Both the position numbers and the translations under genes were made by a program. From JBIYSM02 sp044759095 (GTDB taxonomy: Bacteria > Bacillota > Bacilli > Brevibacillales > Brevibacillaceae), in contig NZ_JBIYSM020000004.1 in assembly GCF_044759095.2 (NCBI RefSeq), forward strand, positions 62,001 through 126,000: a stretch of DNA of 64,000 nt, written 5' to 3'. Position 1 is the stretch's first letter. Each line of letters starts with the position of its first letter. Below the pieces are notes generated by a model. It made no database searches and was not told the DNA's origin. It worked only from the letters and a program-made list of their open reading frames with translations. Shown piece after piece: positions 48,748 through 56,633 of the stretch.

Positions 48748-49502
48748 GTACACCGCATGTGATACGTGTAGCTGTCGCCGGGGCCCGCGGCCGCATGGGA
48801 CAGGAAGTGGTAAAAATGCTGGGGCAGGACCCCGAACTTCTCTATGTGGGGGAACTGGATACGAGACAGGATGAGGAGACCATCCGTCAACAATTTGCAG
48901 AACTGCGACCGGACGTTCTGGTCGATTTTACAACACCTCATACGGTGTACCGCCATATGGAGCTGTGCCTGCAGCATGGAGTTCGTCCCGTGGTGGGAAC
49001 CACCGGGTTGACACCGGAGCAAATGGACGAGTTGAAGCATCGCTTTCAGACAGCGGGGTTGGGGGCGATTATCGCTCCAAACTTCGCCATCGGGGCGATC
49101 TTGTGCATGAAATTTGCGGCGATGGCGTCCAAGTACATGCCGCACGTGGAAATCATCGAGCTGCATCATGACAACAAATTGGATGCGCCAAGCGGCACGG
49201 CGTTAAAGACAGCCGAGCTGATCGCAGCTGTCCGCTCCGGCAAGAAGCAGGGTCATCCGCAGGAGACGGAGAGTATCCCGGGAGCAAGAGGAGCGGATTA
49301 TCAGGGATTCCGTATCCACAGCGTCCGACTGCCGGGGATGGTGGCACACCAGGAGGTTCTCTTCGGCGCAACCGGACAGACACTCTCAATCCGGCATGAT
49401 TCCATTAATCGCGAATCGTTTATGCCGGGTGTGAACATGGCCATTAAGGCCGTGATGAATCTTAGCGAGTTGGTGTATGGATTGGAACACCTGATCGACT
49501 AA
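48744..49502 (+). CDS. dapB: 4-hydroxy-tetrahydrodipicolinate reductase
   Basis: A step of lysine, meso-diaminopimelate and (in spores) dipicolinate supply. The 252-residue protein has the NAD(P)H motif VAGARGRMGQEV, VDFTTPH, VVGTTGLTPEQ, APNFAIGAI and the catalytic ELHHDNKLDAPSGTA. It starts within ypjD and is followed by mgsA. Confidence 0.97.
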   Translation: MSTPHVIRVAVAGARGRMGQEVVKMLGQDPELLYVGELDTRQDEETIRQQFAELRPDVLVDFTTPHTVYRHMELCLQHGVRPVVGTTGLTPEQMDELKHRFQTAGLGAIIAPNFAIGAILCMKFAAMASKYMPHVEIIELHHDNKLDAPSGTALKTAELIAAVRSGKKQGHPQETESIPGARGADYQGFRIHSVRLPGMVAHQEVLFGATGQTLSIRHDSINRESFMPGVNMAIKAVMNLSELVYGLEHLID

Positions 49503-49548
49503 GGGGAATCCAAAGAAACAAAGCCAACCGACAAGGGAGAGGGTTCGC

Positions 49549-49959
49549 TTGAAAATTGCATTGATTGCCCATGATCGAAAAAAAGAAGAGATGATTCAGC
49601 TCGCTCTTGCCTACGAATCCATCCTGGCAAAACACGAGCTGTTCGCGACAGGGACGACCGGCCAAAAAATCATGGAGGCGACGTCCCTCCAGGTAACCCG
49701 CTACCTCTCCGGGCCGCTTGGCGGAGACCAGCAAATCGGCGCCATGATCGCCCGCAACGAGATGGATGTGATTATCNNNNNNNNNNNNNNNNNNNNNNNN
49801 NNNNNNNNNNNNNNNNNNATCATTGCGCTCTTGCGGCTGTGCGACGTGCACAAAATTCCGTTTGCCACCAATTTAGGAACGGCGGAAATTCTGTTGAAGG
49901 CTCTTTCCCGTGATGAGATTGCCTGGCGGGACATTGTTCATGAGGAGCAGGGAGAATGA
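49549..49959 (+). CDS. mgsA: Methylglyoxal synthase (interrupted by 42 N)
   Basis: Converts dihydroxyacetone phosphate to methylglyoxal. The protein of 136 residues starts MKIALIAHDRKKEEM and has ATGTTGQKI and SGPLGGDQQIGAMIA, typical of the family. The N run (49777-49818) is exactly 14 codons and keeps the frame; by homology it hides the RDPLTAQPHEPD-type segment with catalytic residues. The sequence resumes at ALLRLCDVHKIPFATN. The gap is a sequencing gap, not a mutation. Confidence 0.93.
   Translation: MKIALIAHDRKKEEMIQLALAYESILAKHELFATGTTGQKIMEATSLQVTRYLSGPLGGDQQIGAMIARNEMDVIIXXXXXXXXXXXXXXIIALLRLCDVHKIPFATNLGTAEILLKALSRDEIAWRDIVHEEQGE
49777..49818. other. Assembly gap (42 N)
   Basis: A run of unknown bases inside mgsA. 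Its size fits the expected missing codons. Confidence 0.99.
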
Positions 49960-50651
49960 GCGAACTTGACATCCTGGCAATCGGCGCACACCCGGACGAT
50001 GTGGAAATCGGTGCTGCCGGCAGTCTGTTGCTTGCCGTCAAACATGGGCGGCGCGTAGGGATTTTGGATATGACGTACGCAGAGCTGTCTTCGAATGGCA
50101 CTGTAGAAAGAAGGCAAGAGGAAGCATCAGCCGCGGACGAACTGATTGGCGTCACGGCTCGTTATAACTTCGGGCTGCCAGATCGCGGGTTGGAAACGGT
50201 TCGTGAGGAGGCGATTCGCCGCACCGTCGACCTCATTCGAAAGACACGGCCTCGCGTTATCCTCGCTCCGTATTGGCAGGACCGGCACCCCGACCATGAG
50301 ATTGTCAGCCGAATTGTCCGGGAAGCGGTATTTTCCGCAGGCATTCACAAGTACGCCGGATATGAGGCTCATCCGGCATATCGCCCGAGCCAGCTGCTTT
50401 ATTACTTTATTAATACGACGGTAACCCCCACGGTTATGGTGGATGTAAGTGGAGTCTACCATGAGAAACTGGCGGTGTTGCGCTGTTACCGCAGCCAGTT
50501 TGAGCGGGAGGAAGGCAGTGTAACGACTCCGTTAAACAACGGTTACCTCGAAATGGTGGAATATCGAGAGCGCCTGCTTGGTCAGCAAGCGGGGGTAACC
50601 TATGCAGAAGGGTTCGTCAGCGCCGCCCCGTATGTATTGGCCAGCTTATAA
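49956..50651 (+). CDS. bshB1: Bacillithiol deacetylase BshB1
   Basis: Removes the acetyl group from GlcNAc-malate in bacillithiol synthesis. The 231-residue LmbE-type protein has the zinc motif GAHPDDVEIG near residue 10 and DRHPDHEIVSRI near residue 110. It overlaps mgsA by 4 bases and is followed by bshA, the first enzyme of the pathway. Confidence 0.95.
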   Translation: MSELDILAIGAHPDDVEIGAAGSLLLAVKHGRRVGILDMTYAELSSNGTVERRQEEASAADELIGVTARYNFGLPDRGLETVREEAIRRTVDLIRKTRPRVILAPYWQDRHPDHEIVSRIVREAVFSAGIHKYAGYEAHPAYRPSQLLYYFINTTVTPTVMVDVSGVYHEKLAVLRCYRSQFEREEGSVTTPLNNGYLEMVEYRERLLGQQAGVTYAEGFVSAAPYVLASL

Positions 50652-50692
50652 ACGTTAGCTTTCCTCCACAAAGAAAAGGAGAGGGTACCCAG

Positions 50693-51838
50693 ATGAATAT
50701 CGGAATTACCTGTTATCCATCGTTGGGCGGTTCAGGAGTTGTCGCCACCGAGCTGGGGAAATTGCTGGCGGAGCGGGGACACAACGTGCACTTTATCACC
50801 TCCAGCATGCCCTTTCGACTGGGAAAGTTTCACCCGAACATTTTTTATCATGAAGTGGAAGTAAATCACTATGACGTGTTCAAATATCCGCCGTACGATC
50901 TCACATTGGCCAATCGAATGGCCCAGGTGGCGCGGAATGAAAACCTGGATCTGCTCCACGTGCACTATGCGGTTCCGCATGCACTCTGCGCGTATCTGGC
51001 AAAACAAATGGTGGGCGATCGCTTGAAGATTGTCACCACATTGCACGGCACCGATATTACCGTGCTTGGCTACGACTCCAGTTTGAGCGACATGATTCGT
51101 TTTGGCATCGAGCAGAGTGATCTCGTGACGGCGGTGTCCAATGACTTGATTCGCCAAACCAAAGATCTGCTGCACGTTAACAAAGAAATCATTCCTGTCT
51201 ACAATTTCGTCGACAAACGCCGATATTTCCGCAAAGACGTACAGGAACTGAAAAAGGTGTTTGCCCCCAACGGTGAAAAAATCCTGATGCATATTTCAAA
51301 CTTCCGTCCGGTAAAGCGTGTTCCCGACGTGGTGGAAGTATTCCGGCTCGTTCGCCGTCAGATACCGGCAAAGCTCATGCTGATCGGGGAAGGACCTGAT
51401 CTGTGTGAGATCCGCAAAATGATCTTAGCATACGGCCTGGATCAGGAAGTGTACTTCCTCGGCAAGCAGGAGGATGTGGCAGAGGTGATCTCCATGGCAG
51501 ACGTGATGCTGCTCCCTTCTGAAAAGGAAAGCTTCGGTCTGGTCGCGCTGGAAGCGATGGCATGCGGTGTGCCGGTCGTAACAACCGTCGCCGGGGGCCT
51601 GCCGGAAGTTGTGCTGGACGGAGTGTGCGGTTACCTCTGCCAGATCGGTGATGTCGAAACCATGGCAAAGCGTACTCTCAGCCTGCTGCAGGATAAAGCG
51701 CTGTACGATCAATTTTCGAAAAACAGCATTGAACGCTCCAGCAACACATTTTGCCACGACAAAATTGCCTCGCAGTATGAAAACCTGTATAAAAAGCTGC
51801 TCGGCAGGGAAGCGGAGCGCACCTCCCAACCCGTTTAA
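50693..51838 (+). CDS. bshA: Bacillithiol glycosyltransferase BshA
   Basis: Joins UDP-GlcNAc and L-malate, the first step of bacillithiol synthesis. The 381-residue GT4 enzyme has GGSGVVATELGK near the N-terminus, TTLHGTDITVLG, HISNFRPVKR and the donor-binding string PSEKESFGLVALEAMACGVPV. AAAGGAGAGGG precedes the ATG. Confidence 0.96.
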   Translation: MNIGITCYPSLGGSGVVATELGKLLAERGHNVHFITSSMPFRLGKFHPNIFYHEVEVNHYDVFKYPPYDLTLANRMAQVARNENLDLLHVHYAVPHALCAYLAKQMVGDRLKIVTTLHGTDITVLGYDSSLSDMIRFGIEQSDLVTAVSNDLIRQTKDLLHVNKEIIPVYNFVDKRRYFRKDVQELKKVFAPNGEKILMHISNFRPVKRVPDVVEVFRLVRRQIPAKLMLIGEGPDLCEIRKMILAYGLDQEVYFLGKQEDVAEVISMADVMLLPSEKESFGLVALEAMACGVPVVTTVAGGLPEVVLDGVCGYLCQIGDVETMAKRTLSLLQDKALYDQFSKNSIERSSNTFCHDKIASQYENLYKKLLGREAERTSQPV

Positions 51839-51959
51839 CTTTTGAACTTCGACGTGAGCTGGAGGAGTTTGGAGATAAAAATAATCATGCCGAACAAGGT
51901 TTTCACTGAGTTGCGCCTCCTTCCGTTTCGGCGTGGGTACAGACAGGGAGTGGGAACAG

Positions 51960-53198
51960 GTGCTAAAGGAACATGCGTTGCAAGTGCTTCAAACGCTGGA
52001 AAAACACGGCTTTGAAGCGTATTATGTGGGCGGATGCGTGCGGGATTGGCTGCTGGGAAGACCGGTTCACGATATAGATATATGTACAAATGCCCATCCC
52101 GGCGACGTGATGCGGCTGTTCCCTGAACATGTTCCCACGGGACTGCAGCACGGTACAGTATCCGTGAAGATTGGCTCCTTTTTGTTTGAAGTGACGACAT
52201 TCCGAACCGAAGGGGAATATGAGGATTTCCGTCGACCTTCTAACGTGCAGTTCGTTTCCGATTTGGTCACGGATTTGGAGCGTCGTGATTTTACCATTAA
52301 CGCAATGGCCATGGACAGCCGTGATCAATTGGCGGATCCGTTTCACGGACAAGAAGATTTAAACAATCGTTTAATTCGAGCGGTTGGTGTTCCCGCAAAG
52401 CGATTTCGTGAGGATGCTTTGCGCCTTTTAAGGGCTGCGCGCTTTGCCGCACAGCTTCATTTCGACATCGAGTCCGATACCCTGCAGGCCATGACGGTAA
52501 CCGCGACGCTGTTAGACCGTATCGCGGTTGAAAGAGTCCGTGACGAGTTGAACAAACTGATTGACAGCGCGACTCCGGAGCGAGGCTGTGACATCGTGGT
52601 GGACACCAGGCTATTGGGTTGCTTTCCCCTGCTGGATCGTCTGTTTGAGACAGCGCGACCGCACGTGTGGAGGCTGGTACATCTTGGGACCCTTTCCCAA
52701 AAGTGGGCGTTGCTTTGTTATGCAGCTGCTTTTTCCAAAGAACAGGCGCGAGCGGTATGCCAGTTGCTGCGCATGTCCAAACGGGAGACGGAAGAGATCA
52801 GCCGGTTTGTCGAATTGATGGCGGAGCTGTCCCCCCAGTGGGATCACCCCCATCCGATTGACTGGAGCCGCAACCTGCTTCATTATGGGTGGTCTGTCTG
52901 CATGGAGGTGGATAACCTGCTGCAGGCGTGCTGGTGGAAGAACCGTGACCGCCAATCCTCCGTCTCGCTCATAGCCGTATACGAAGCCATGCCGGTGAAA
53001 ACCGTCAAGGAGCTGGCAGTCAACGGCAAGGATTTGCAGATCGCTCTGCAGAAAAAAGCGGGAGAATGGATCCAGCACGTATTGATGTACCTGTTGGAGC
53101 AGACCGCCCTGCACCAATTGCCCAACACACCGGAAGCGTTGGTAGAGGCGGCAAGGAAAGAGGTCGTTCGTTATGAACATCAAGCAAGAAATACTTAA
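51960..53198 (+). CDS. cca: CCA tRNA nucleotidyltransferase
   Basis: Adds or repairs the 3' CCA of tRNAs. The 412-residue protein has YYVGGCVRDWLLGR with the DxD pair in HDIDICTNA, then RRDFTINAMAMD, the LLRAARFAAQL block and a long C-terminal body. The GTG at 51960 (9 bases after GGGAG) aligns with Bacillus homologues; an upstream GTG at 51933 would add nine residues without a ribosome site. The 120 bases before it hold no clear feature. Confidence 0.94.
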   Translation: MLKEHALQVLQTLEKHGFEAYYVGGCVRDWLLGRPVHDIDICTNAHPGDVMRLFPEHVPTGLQHGTVSVKIGSFLFEVTTFRTEGEYEDFRRPSNVQFVSDLVTDLERRDFTINAMAMDSRDQLADPFHGQEDLNNRLIRAVGVPAKRFREDALRLLRAARFAAQLHFDIESDTLQAMTVTATLLDRIAVERVRDELNKLIDSATPERGCDIVVDTRLLGCFPLLDRLFETARPHVWRLVHLGTLSQKWALLCYAAAFSKEQARAVCQLLRMSKRETEEISRFVELMAELSPQWDHPHPIDWSRNLLHYGWSVCMEVDNLLQACWWKNRDRQSSVSLIAVYEAMPVKTVKELAVNGKDLQIALQKKAGEWIQHVLMYLLEQTALHQLPNTPEALVEAARKEVVRYEHQARNT

Positions 53199-54156
53199 AG
53201 CGTTCCAAGCCAATCCGGGCCGTTTCATATCCGGCGAGGAACTGAGCCATACCTGCCAGTGTTCACGCACCGCCGTTTGGAAGCACATCGAGGAACTGCG
53301 CCAGGAAGGGTATGTATTCGAGGCTGTCCGAAAATCAGGATATCGGCTTGTGGCCGCTCCCGACCGAATTGCTGAGGAGGAAATTCTCGCCGGTCTGGAC
53401 ACGCGCAGGATCGGTCAGACGATTTACGCGCACGATACGGTGGTCTCTACCCAGCTGTTGGCCCATGAAGCGGCCAGCAAAGGTGCTCCCGAAGGCACAA
53501 TCGTGCTGGCTGAACAACAGATAGGCGGAAAGGGGCGTCTGGGTCGAGCATGGCATTCGCCAAAGGGTACGGGGATTTGGATGAGTTTGATTATTCGCCC
53601 TGCCATCCCTTTGCCCAAAACGCCGCAAATGACACTGCTTACCGCCGTAACCGTGGCCAAAACCATCCGGAAGACGGCAGATGTTCCGGTTCTGATCAAA
53701 TGGCCCAACGATATTTTTATCGAGGACAAAAAGGTGTGCGGGATCTTAACGGAGCTGAACGCCGAATCGGATCGGGTCAACTACCTGGTGATCGGGATCG
53801 GGATCAACGTCAATTCGGTTGAGTCCGATTTTCCCGAAGATCTTCAGGACGTGGCCACTTCGCTGCGCATCGCCAGCGGAGAACCGATCAGGCGGGCAGC
53901 GTTTATTCAAACCTTTTGCCGTGTGTTTGAAGAGGAGTACGACCATTATTTGCAGCACGGTTTCGAGCGGGCAAAGCGTGAGTGGGAAACCTATTCCTAT
54001 TCCATCGGACGACAGGTAACGGTTCGAACCCTTCACACCACACTGGAAGGACGAGCTGTCGGGCTGGACGAGGAGGGTGTCTTGATTGTCGAGGATGCCG
54101 ACGGAAATCGGCACAAGGTATACTCCGCCGATGTAGAATACCGTGCAAATTCGTAG
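53173..54156 (+). CDS. birA: Bifunctional biotin ligase/repressor BirA
   Basis: Attaches biotin to carboxylases and represses biotin genes. The 327-residue protein has an N-terminal winged helix (FISGEELSHTCQCSRTAVWKHIEELRQEGY, residues ~18-47), the ligase loop GGKGRLGRAW (near residue 119), KWPNDIF and GIGINVN. It overlaps cca by 26 bases behind AAGGAAAGAGG, as in Bacillus. Confidence 0.97.
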   Translation: MNIKQEILKAFQANPGRFISGEELSHTCQCSRTAVWKHIEELRQEGYVFEAVRKSGYRLVAAPDRIAEEEILAGLDTRRIGQTIYAHDTVVSTQLLAHEAASKGAPEGTIVLAEQQIGGKGRLGRAWHSPKGTGIWMSLIIRPAIPLPKTPQMTLLTAVTVAKTIRKTADVPVLIKWPNDIFIEDKKVCGILTELNAESDRVNYLVIGIGINVNSVESDFPEDLQDVATSLRIASGEPIRRAAFIQTFCRVFEEEYDHYLQHGFERAKREWETYSYSIGRQVTVRTLHTTLEGRAVGLDEEGVLIVEDADGNRHKVYSADVEYRANS

Positions 54157-54161
54157 CGTCT

Positions 54162-54171
54162 TTGCTATACT
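54162..54171 (+). promoter_or_regulatory. Extended -10 element for the panBCD leader
   Basis: TTGCTATACT contains TGC-TATACT (TATACT 54166-54171). Transcription would begin near 54178, giving a leader of about 238 bases before panB. Confidence 0.45.
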
Positions 54172-54177
54172 TCGATA

Positions 54178-54333
54178 TTGGAGGCCATATCGCCCAGAGT
54201 GAATGGCACTCGTACCTTGTTTGATTTGCATGATCTTGAACCGTTTCCAACAAATCTGCTCTGAGCCTGTGAGGACCGAGACAGAAGGAATCCGCTGCTG
54301 GTAAATTTCGCATGCTTTTTGGCATGCGTGGAC
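54178..54333 (+). promoter_or_regulatory. Structured leader upstream of panB
   Basis: About 155 bases without an ORF, containing several possible stems: GCCAT/ATGGC (54184-54188, 54203-54207), GAGTG/CACTC (54197-54201, 54207-54211, competing with the first), GATTTG/CAAATC (54223-54228, 54251-54256), and CGCATGC/GCATGCG (54309-54315, 54322-54328). It ends in a terminator. A cis-acting RNA upstream of panB (the pan motif) is known in Firmicutes; whether this is one I cannot tell from memory of its consensus. Confidence 0.45.
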
Positions 54334-54366
54334 AACCTTCTCCCTTTATCGGTGAGAAGGTTTTTT
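54334..54366 (+). terminator. Terminator 50 bases before panB
   Basis: AACCTTCTC (54334-54342) pairs with GAGAAGGTT (54354-54362), then T-run. It may end the birA transcript or act as an attenuator for pan. Confidence 0.87.
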
Positions 54367-54415
54367 GTTTCCCGGCTCACAGGGAGGGTATAGGTGAAGA
54401 GGGGGAAGAGAAAGA

Positions 54416-55279
54416 ATGGTTGACAGTATGGTACCGATTACCACAGCCGACTTGCGCAAAAAGAAAGCGAGTCGTCAACCGATTGCGATGATGACTGCCT
54501 ACGATTATCCGTCCGCAAAGCTGGTGGAGGAAGCGGGCGTTGACGTCATTCTGGTAGGCGATTCGCTGGGGATGGTCGTATTGGGCTACGACTCGACAGT
54601 TCCTGTCACGATGGAGGATATGCTCCACCACACCAAAGCGGTCACGCGTGGAGCCAAGCGGGCATTTGTCGTCGCCGACATGCCTTTTCTAAGCTATCAC
54701 GGCACCGTGGAGGAGAGTGTGAAAAACGCAGGCCGGCTGCTCCAGGAGGGTCTGGCCAAAGCGGTTAAAATCGAGGGCGGCAAGGAAGTCGTGCCGGTGG
54801 TGAAGCGCTGCACGCAGGCTGGGATTCCCGTTATGGGCCACATCGGGCTGACCCCTCAGTCTGTCCATCAATTGGGCGGCTACAAGGTTCAGGGGCGCGA
54901 TCTCGCCGCTGCACAGCGCTTGCTCGAAGAGGCGCAGGCGCTGGAGGAAGCGGGGGCGTTCGCGGTGGTGCTGGAATGTGTTCCGGAAGAGGTAGCAGCC
55001 AAAATTACCGAGAGCATTTCGATTCCCACCATCGGGATTGGTGCAGGGGTCAAATGTGACGGACAAGTCCTCGTCTTCCACGACGTGCTGGCCTATGCGT
55101 CGCAGTTGAAACCGAAGTTTGTGAAAAGCTACGCCAATATTGGCAAAACCATCGTAGAAGCGATGTCCGCGTACGTCGAGGAAGTGAGAAGCGGAAAGTT
55201 CCCTGCACCGGAACACGCATTTCATGCATCGGAAGAGACGATCAAACAGTTGTACGGGGAAGGGGTGGCCCAATCGTGA
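54416..55279 (+). CDS. panB: 3-methyl-2-oxobutanoate hydroxymethyltransferase
   Basis: First step of pantothenate synthesis. The 287-residue protein has MTAYDYPSAKLVEEAGVD, VGDSLGMVVLGYDST and VKIEGGKEV, with the catalytic Glu in AVVLECVPEEVA. It overlaps panC by 4 bases. An in-frame ATG at 54428 is an alternative start. Confidence 0.97.
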   Translation: MVDSMVPITTADLRKKKASRQPIAMMTAYDYPSAKLVEEAGVDVILVGDSLGMVVLGYDSTVPVTMEDMLHHTKAVTRGAKRAFVVADMPFLSYHGTVEESVKNAGRLLQEGLAKAVKIEGGKEVVPVVKRCTQAGIPVMGHIGLTPQSVHQLGGYKVQGRDLAAAQRLLEEAQALEEAGAFAVVLECVPEEVAAKITESISIPTIGIGAGVKCDGQVLVFHDVLAYASQLKPKFVKSYANIGKTIVEAMSAYVEEVRSGKFPAPEHAFHASEETIKQLYGEGVAQS

Positions 55280-56136
55280 CTACACAGCTGCTGCAGGTTT
55301 CCACGATTGAAGAAGTGAGAAAGTACATCCAACGTGTGCGAAAAGAGGGCAAGCGGATTGGCTTTGTGCCTACGATGGGATACCTGCATGAAGGTCACAT
55401 CAGCCTCGTGCAGGCGGCGCGGGCAGCATGTGATGTCGTCGTGATGAGCATCTTCGTCAACCCGTTGCAGTTTGGACCGAACGAAGACTTTGAGCGCTAT
55501 CCTAGGGACTTGGAGCGCGACCGCGAATTGGCTGCAAACGCTGGTGTAGACCTGTTGTTCACCCCGGACGTAAAAGAAATGTACCCGCGCAAGGTAGTAA
55601 CCACCGTCTCCGTTGCAGAGGTATCAGAACCGCTTTGCGGCAAATCGCGTCCCGGTCATTTTGACGGCGTGGCGACTGTTGTGATGAAGCTGTTTCAAAT
55701 TGTGCAGCCGGACGCCGCCTTCTTCGGACAAAAAGACGCGCAGCAGCTGGCCGTGATCAGCCGGATGGTAGAGGATTTGTCCGTTCCCGTTGAAATCGTG
55801 CCGTGCCCGATCGTTCGTGAAGCGGACGGCCTTGCGCTCAGCTCGCGCAACGTGTACCTGACTCCCGAGGAACGGAAACAGGCGGTCGTTTTGTTTCGCA
55901 GTTTGAAGCTCGCGGAGGCACTGCTTGCCACAGGTACGCCGCTACGGGAAATCCGCGAGCAAATGACAGCCATGATCAAAGCGGAACCCCTCGCCGAAAT
56001 TGATTACGTGGAAGTGATGAAATATCCGGAACTGGTTTCGGCCGAACACGCAGAAAAAGGAGAACGCATCTGCTTTGCCCTTGCTGTCCGTTTTGGCCGA
56101 ACCAGATTGATCGATAACTGGATTACGACGGTTTAA
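55276..56136 (+). CDS. panC: Pantothenate synthetase
   Basis: Condenses pantoate and beta-alanine with ATP. The 286-residue protein has the HIGH-type nucleotide motif PTMGYLHEGHISLV (near residue 32), FVNPLQFGPNEDF, FFGQKDAQQLAVI and LALSSRNVYL. It starts with GTG inside the panB stop. Confidence 0.97.
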   Translation: MTTQLLQVSTIEEVRKYIQRVRKEGKRIGFVPTMGYLHEGHISLVQAARAACDVVVMSIFVNPLQFGPNEDFERYPRDLERDRELAANAGVDLLFTPDVKEMYPRKVVTTVSVAEVSEPLCGKSRPGHFDGVATVVMKLFQIVQPDAAFFGQKDAQQLAVISRMVEDLSVPVEIVPCPIVREADGLALSSRNVYLTPEERKQAVVLFRSLKLAEALLATGTPLREIREQMTAMIKAEPLAEIDYVEVMKYPELVSAEHAEKGERICFALAVRFGRTRLIDNWITTV

Positions 56137-56176
56137 GCCTGTTGATAAAACATCGAGACAAGGGGGAGGAACCAAG

Positions 56177-56560
56177 ATGTTTCGCACCATGATGAAAGCG
56201 AAAATCCACCGTGCTACCGTAACGGAAGCGAACTTGAACTACGTCGGCAGCGTGACTATTGACAAGGAAATTTTGGAAGCTGTGGACATCTTGCCGAACG
56301 AAAAAGTGCAGATCGTCAACAACAATAACGGAGCCCGTTTGGAAACGTATGTGATCGAAGGGGAGCGCGGCAGCGGCGTGATTTGCCTGAACGGTGCAGC
56401 TGCACGCCTGGTGCAGCCCGGCGATACGGTTATTATCATTTCTTATGCCATGATGTCGGACGAAGAGGCGAAACAACACAAGCCGCGAATCGCCATCATG
56501 GGGGAACAAAACCGGATCAAACAGCTGATCGCTGAAGAAGTGCACGCGACCGTCCTGTAG
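56177..56560 (+). CDS. panD: Aspartate 1-decarboxylase
   Basis: Makes beta-alanine from aspartate for PanC. The 127-residue proenzyme has the self-cleavage site YVGS (Gly-Ser near residues 24-25), which forms the pyruvoyl group, and the typical block GARLETYVIEGERGSGVICLNGAAARL. GGGGGAGG lies 7 bases before the start. Confidence 0.97.
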   Translation: MFRTMMKAKIHRATVTEANLNYVGSVTIDKEILEAVDILPNEKVQIVNNNNGARLETYVIEGERGSGVICLNGAAARLVQPGDTVIIISYAMMSDEEAKQHKPRIAIMGEQNRIKQLIAEEVHATVL

Positions 56561-56574
56561 ATTTGGTTGAATAG

Positions 56575-56628
56575 AGCCACCTGCCTTGTGAGACAATGAG
56601 ACTACTCACTGCCTGAAAGGGGGTGGCT
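56575..56628 (+). promoter_or_regulatory. Hairpin around the ribosome site of the TPR gene
   Basis: AGCCACC (56575-56581) pairs with GGTGGCT (56622-56628), enclosing GTGAG/CTCAC (56588-56592, 56605-56609). The ribosome site AAAGGGGG lies at the 3' arm, six bases before the start. Confidence 0.4.
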
Positions 56629-56633
56629 TTCCC

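Noticed and set aside
54178..54366. T-box riboswitch before panB
   Set aside because: The conserved T-box sequence before a terminator and the AG-bulge region are absent, and panB is not an amino acid or tRNA-charging gene.
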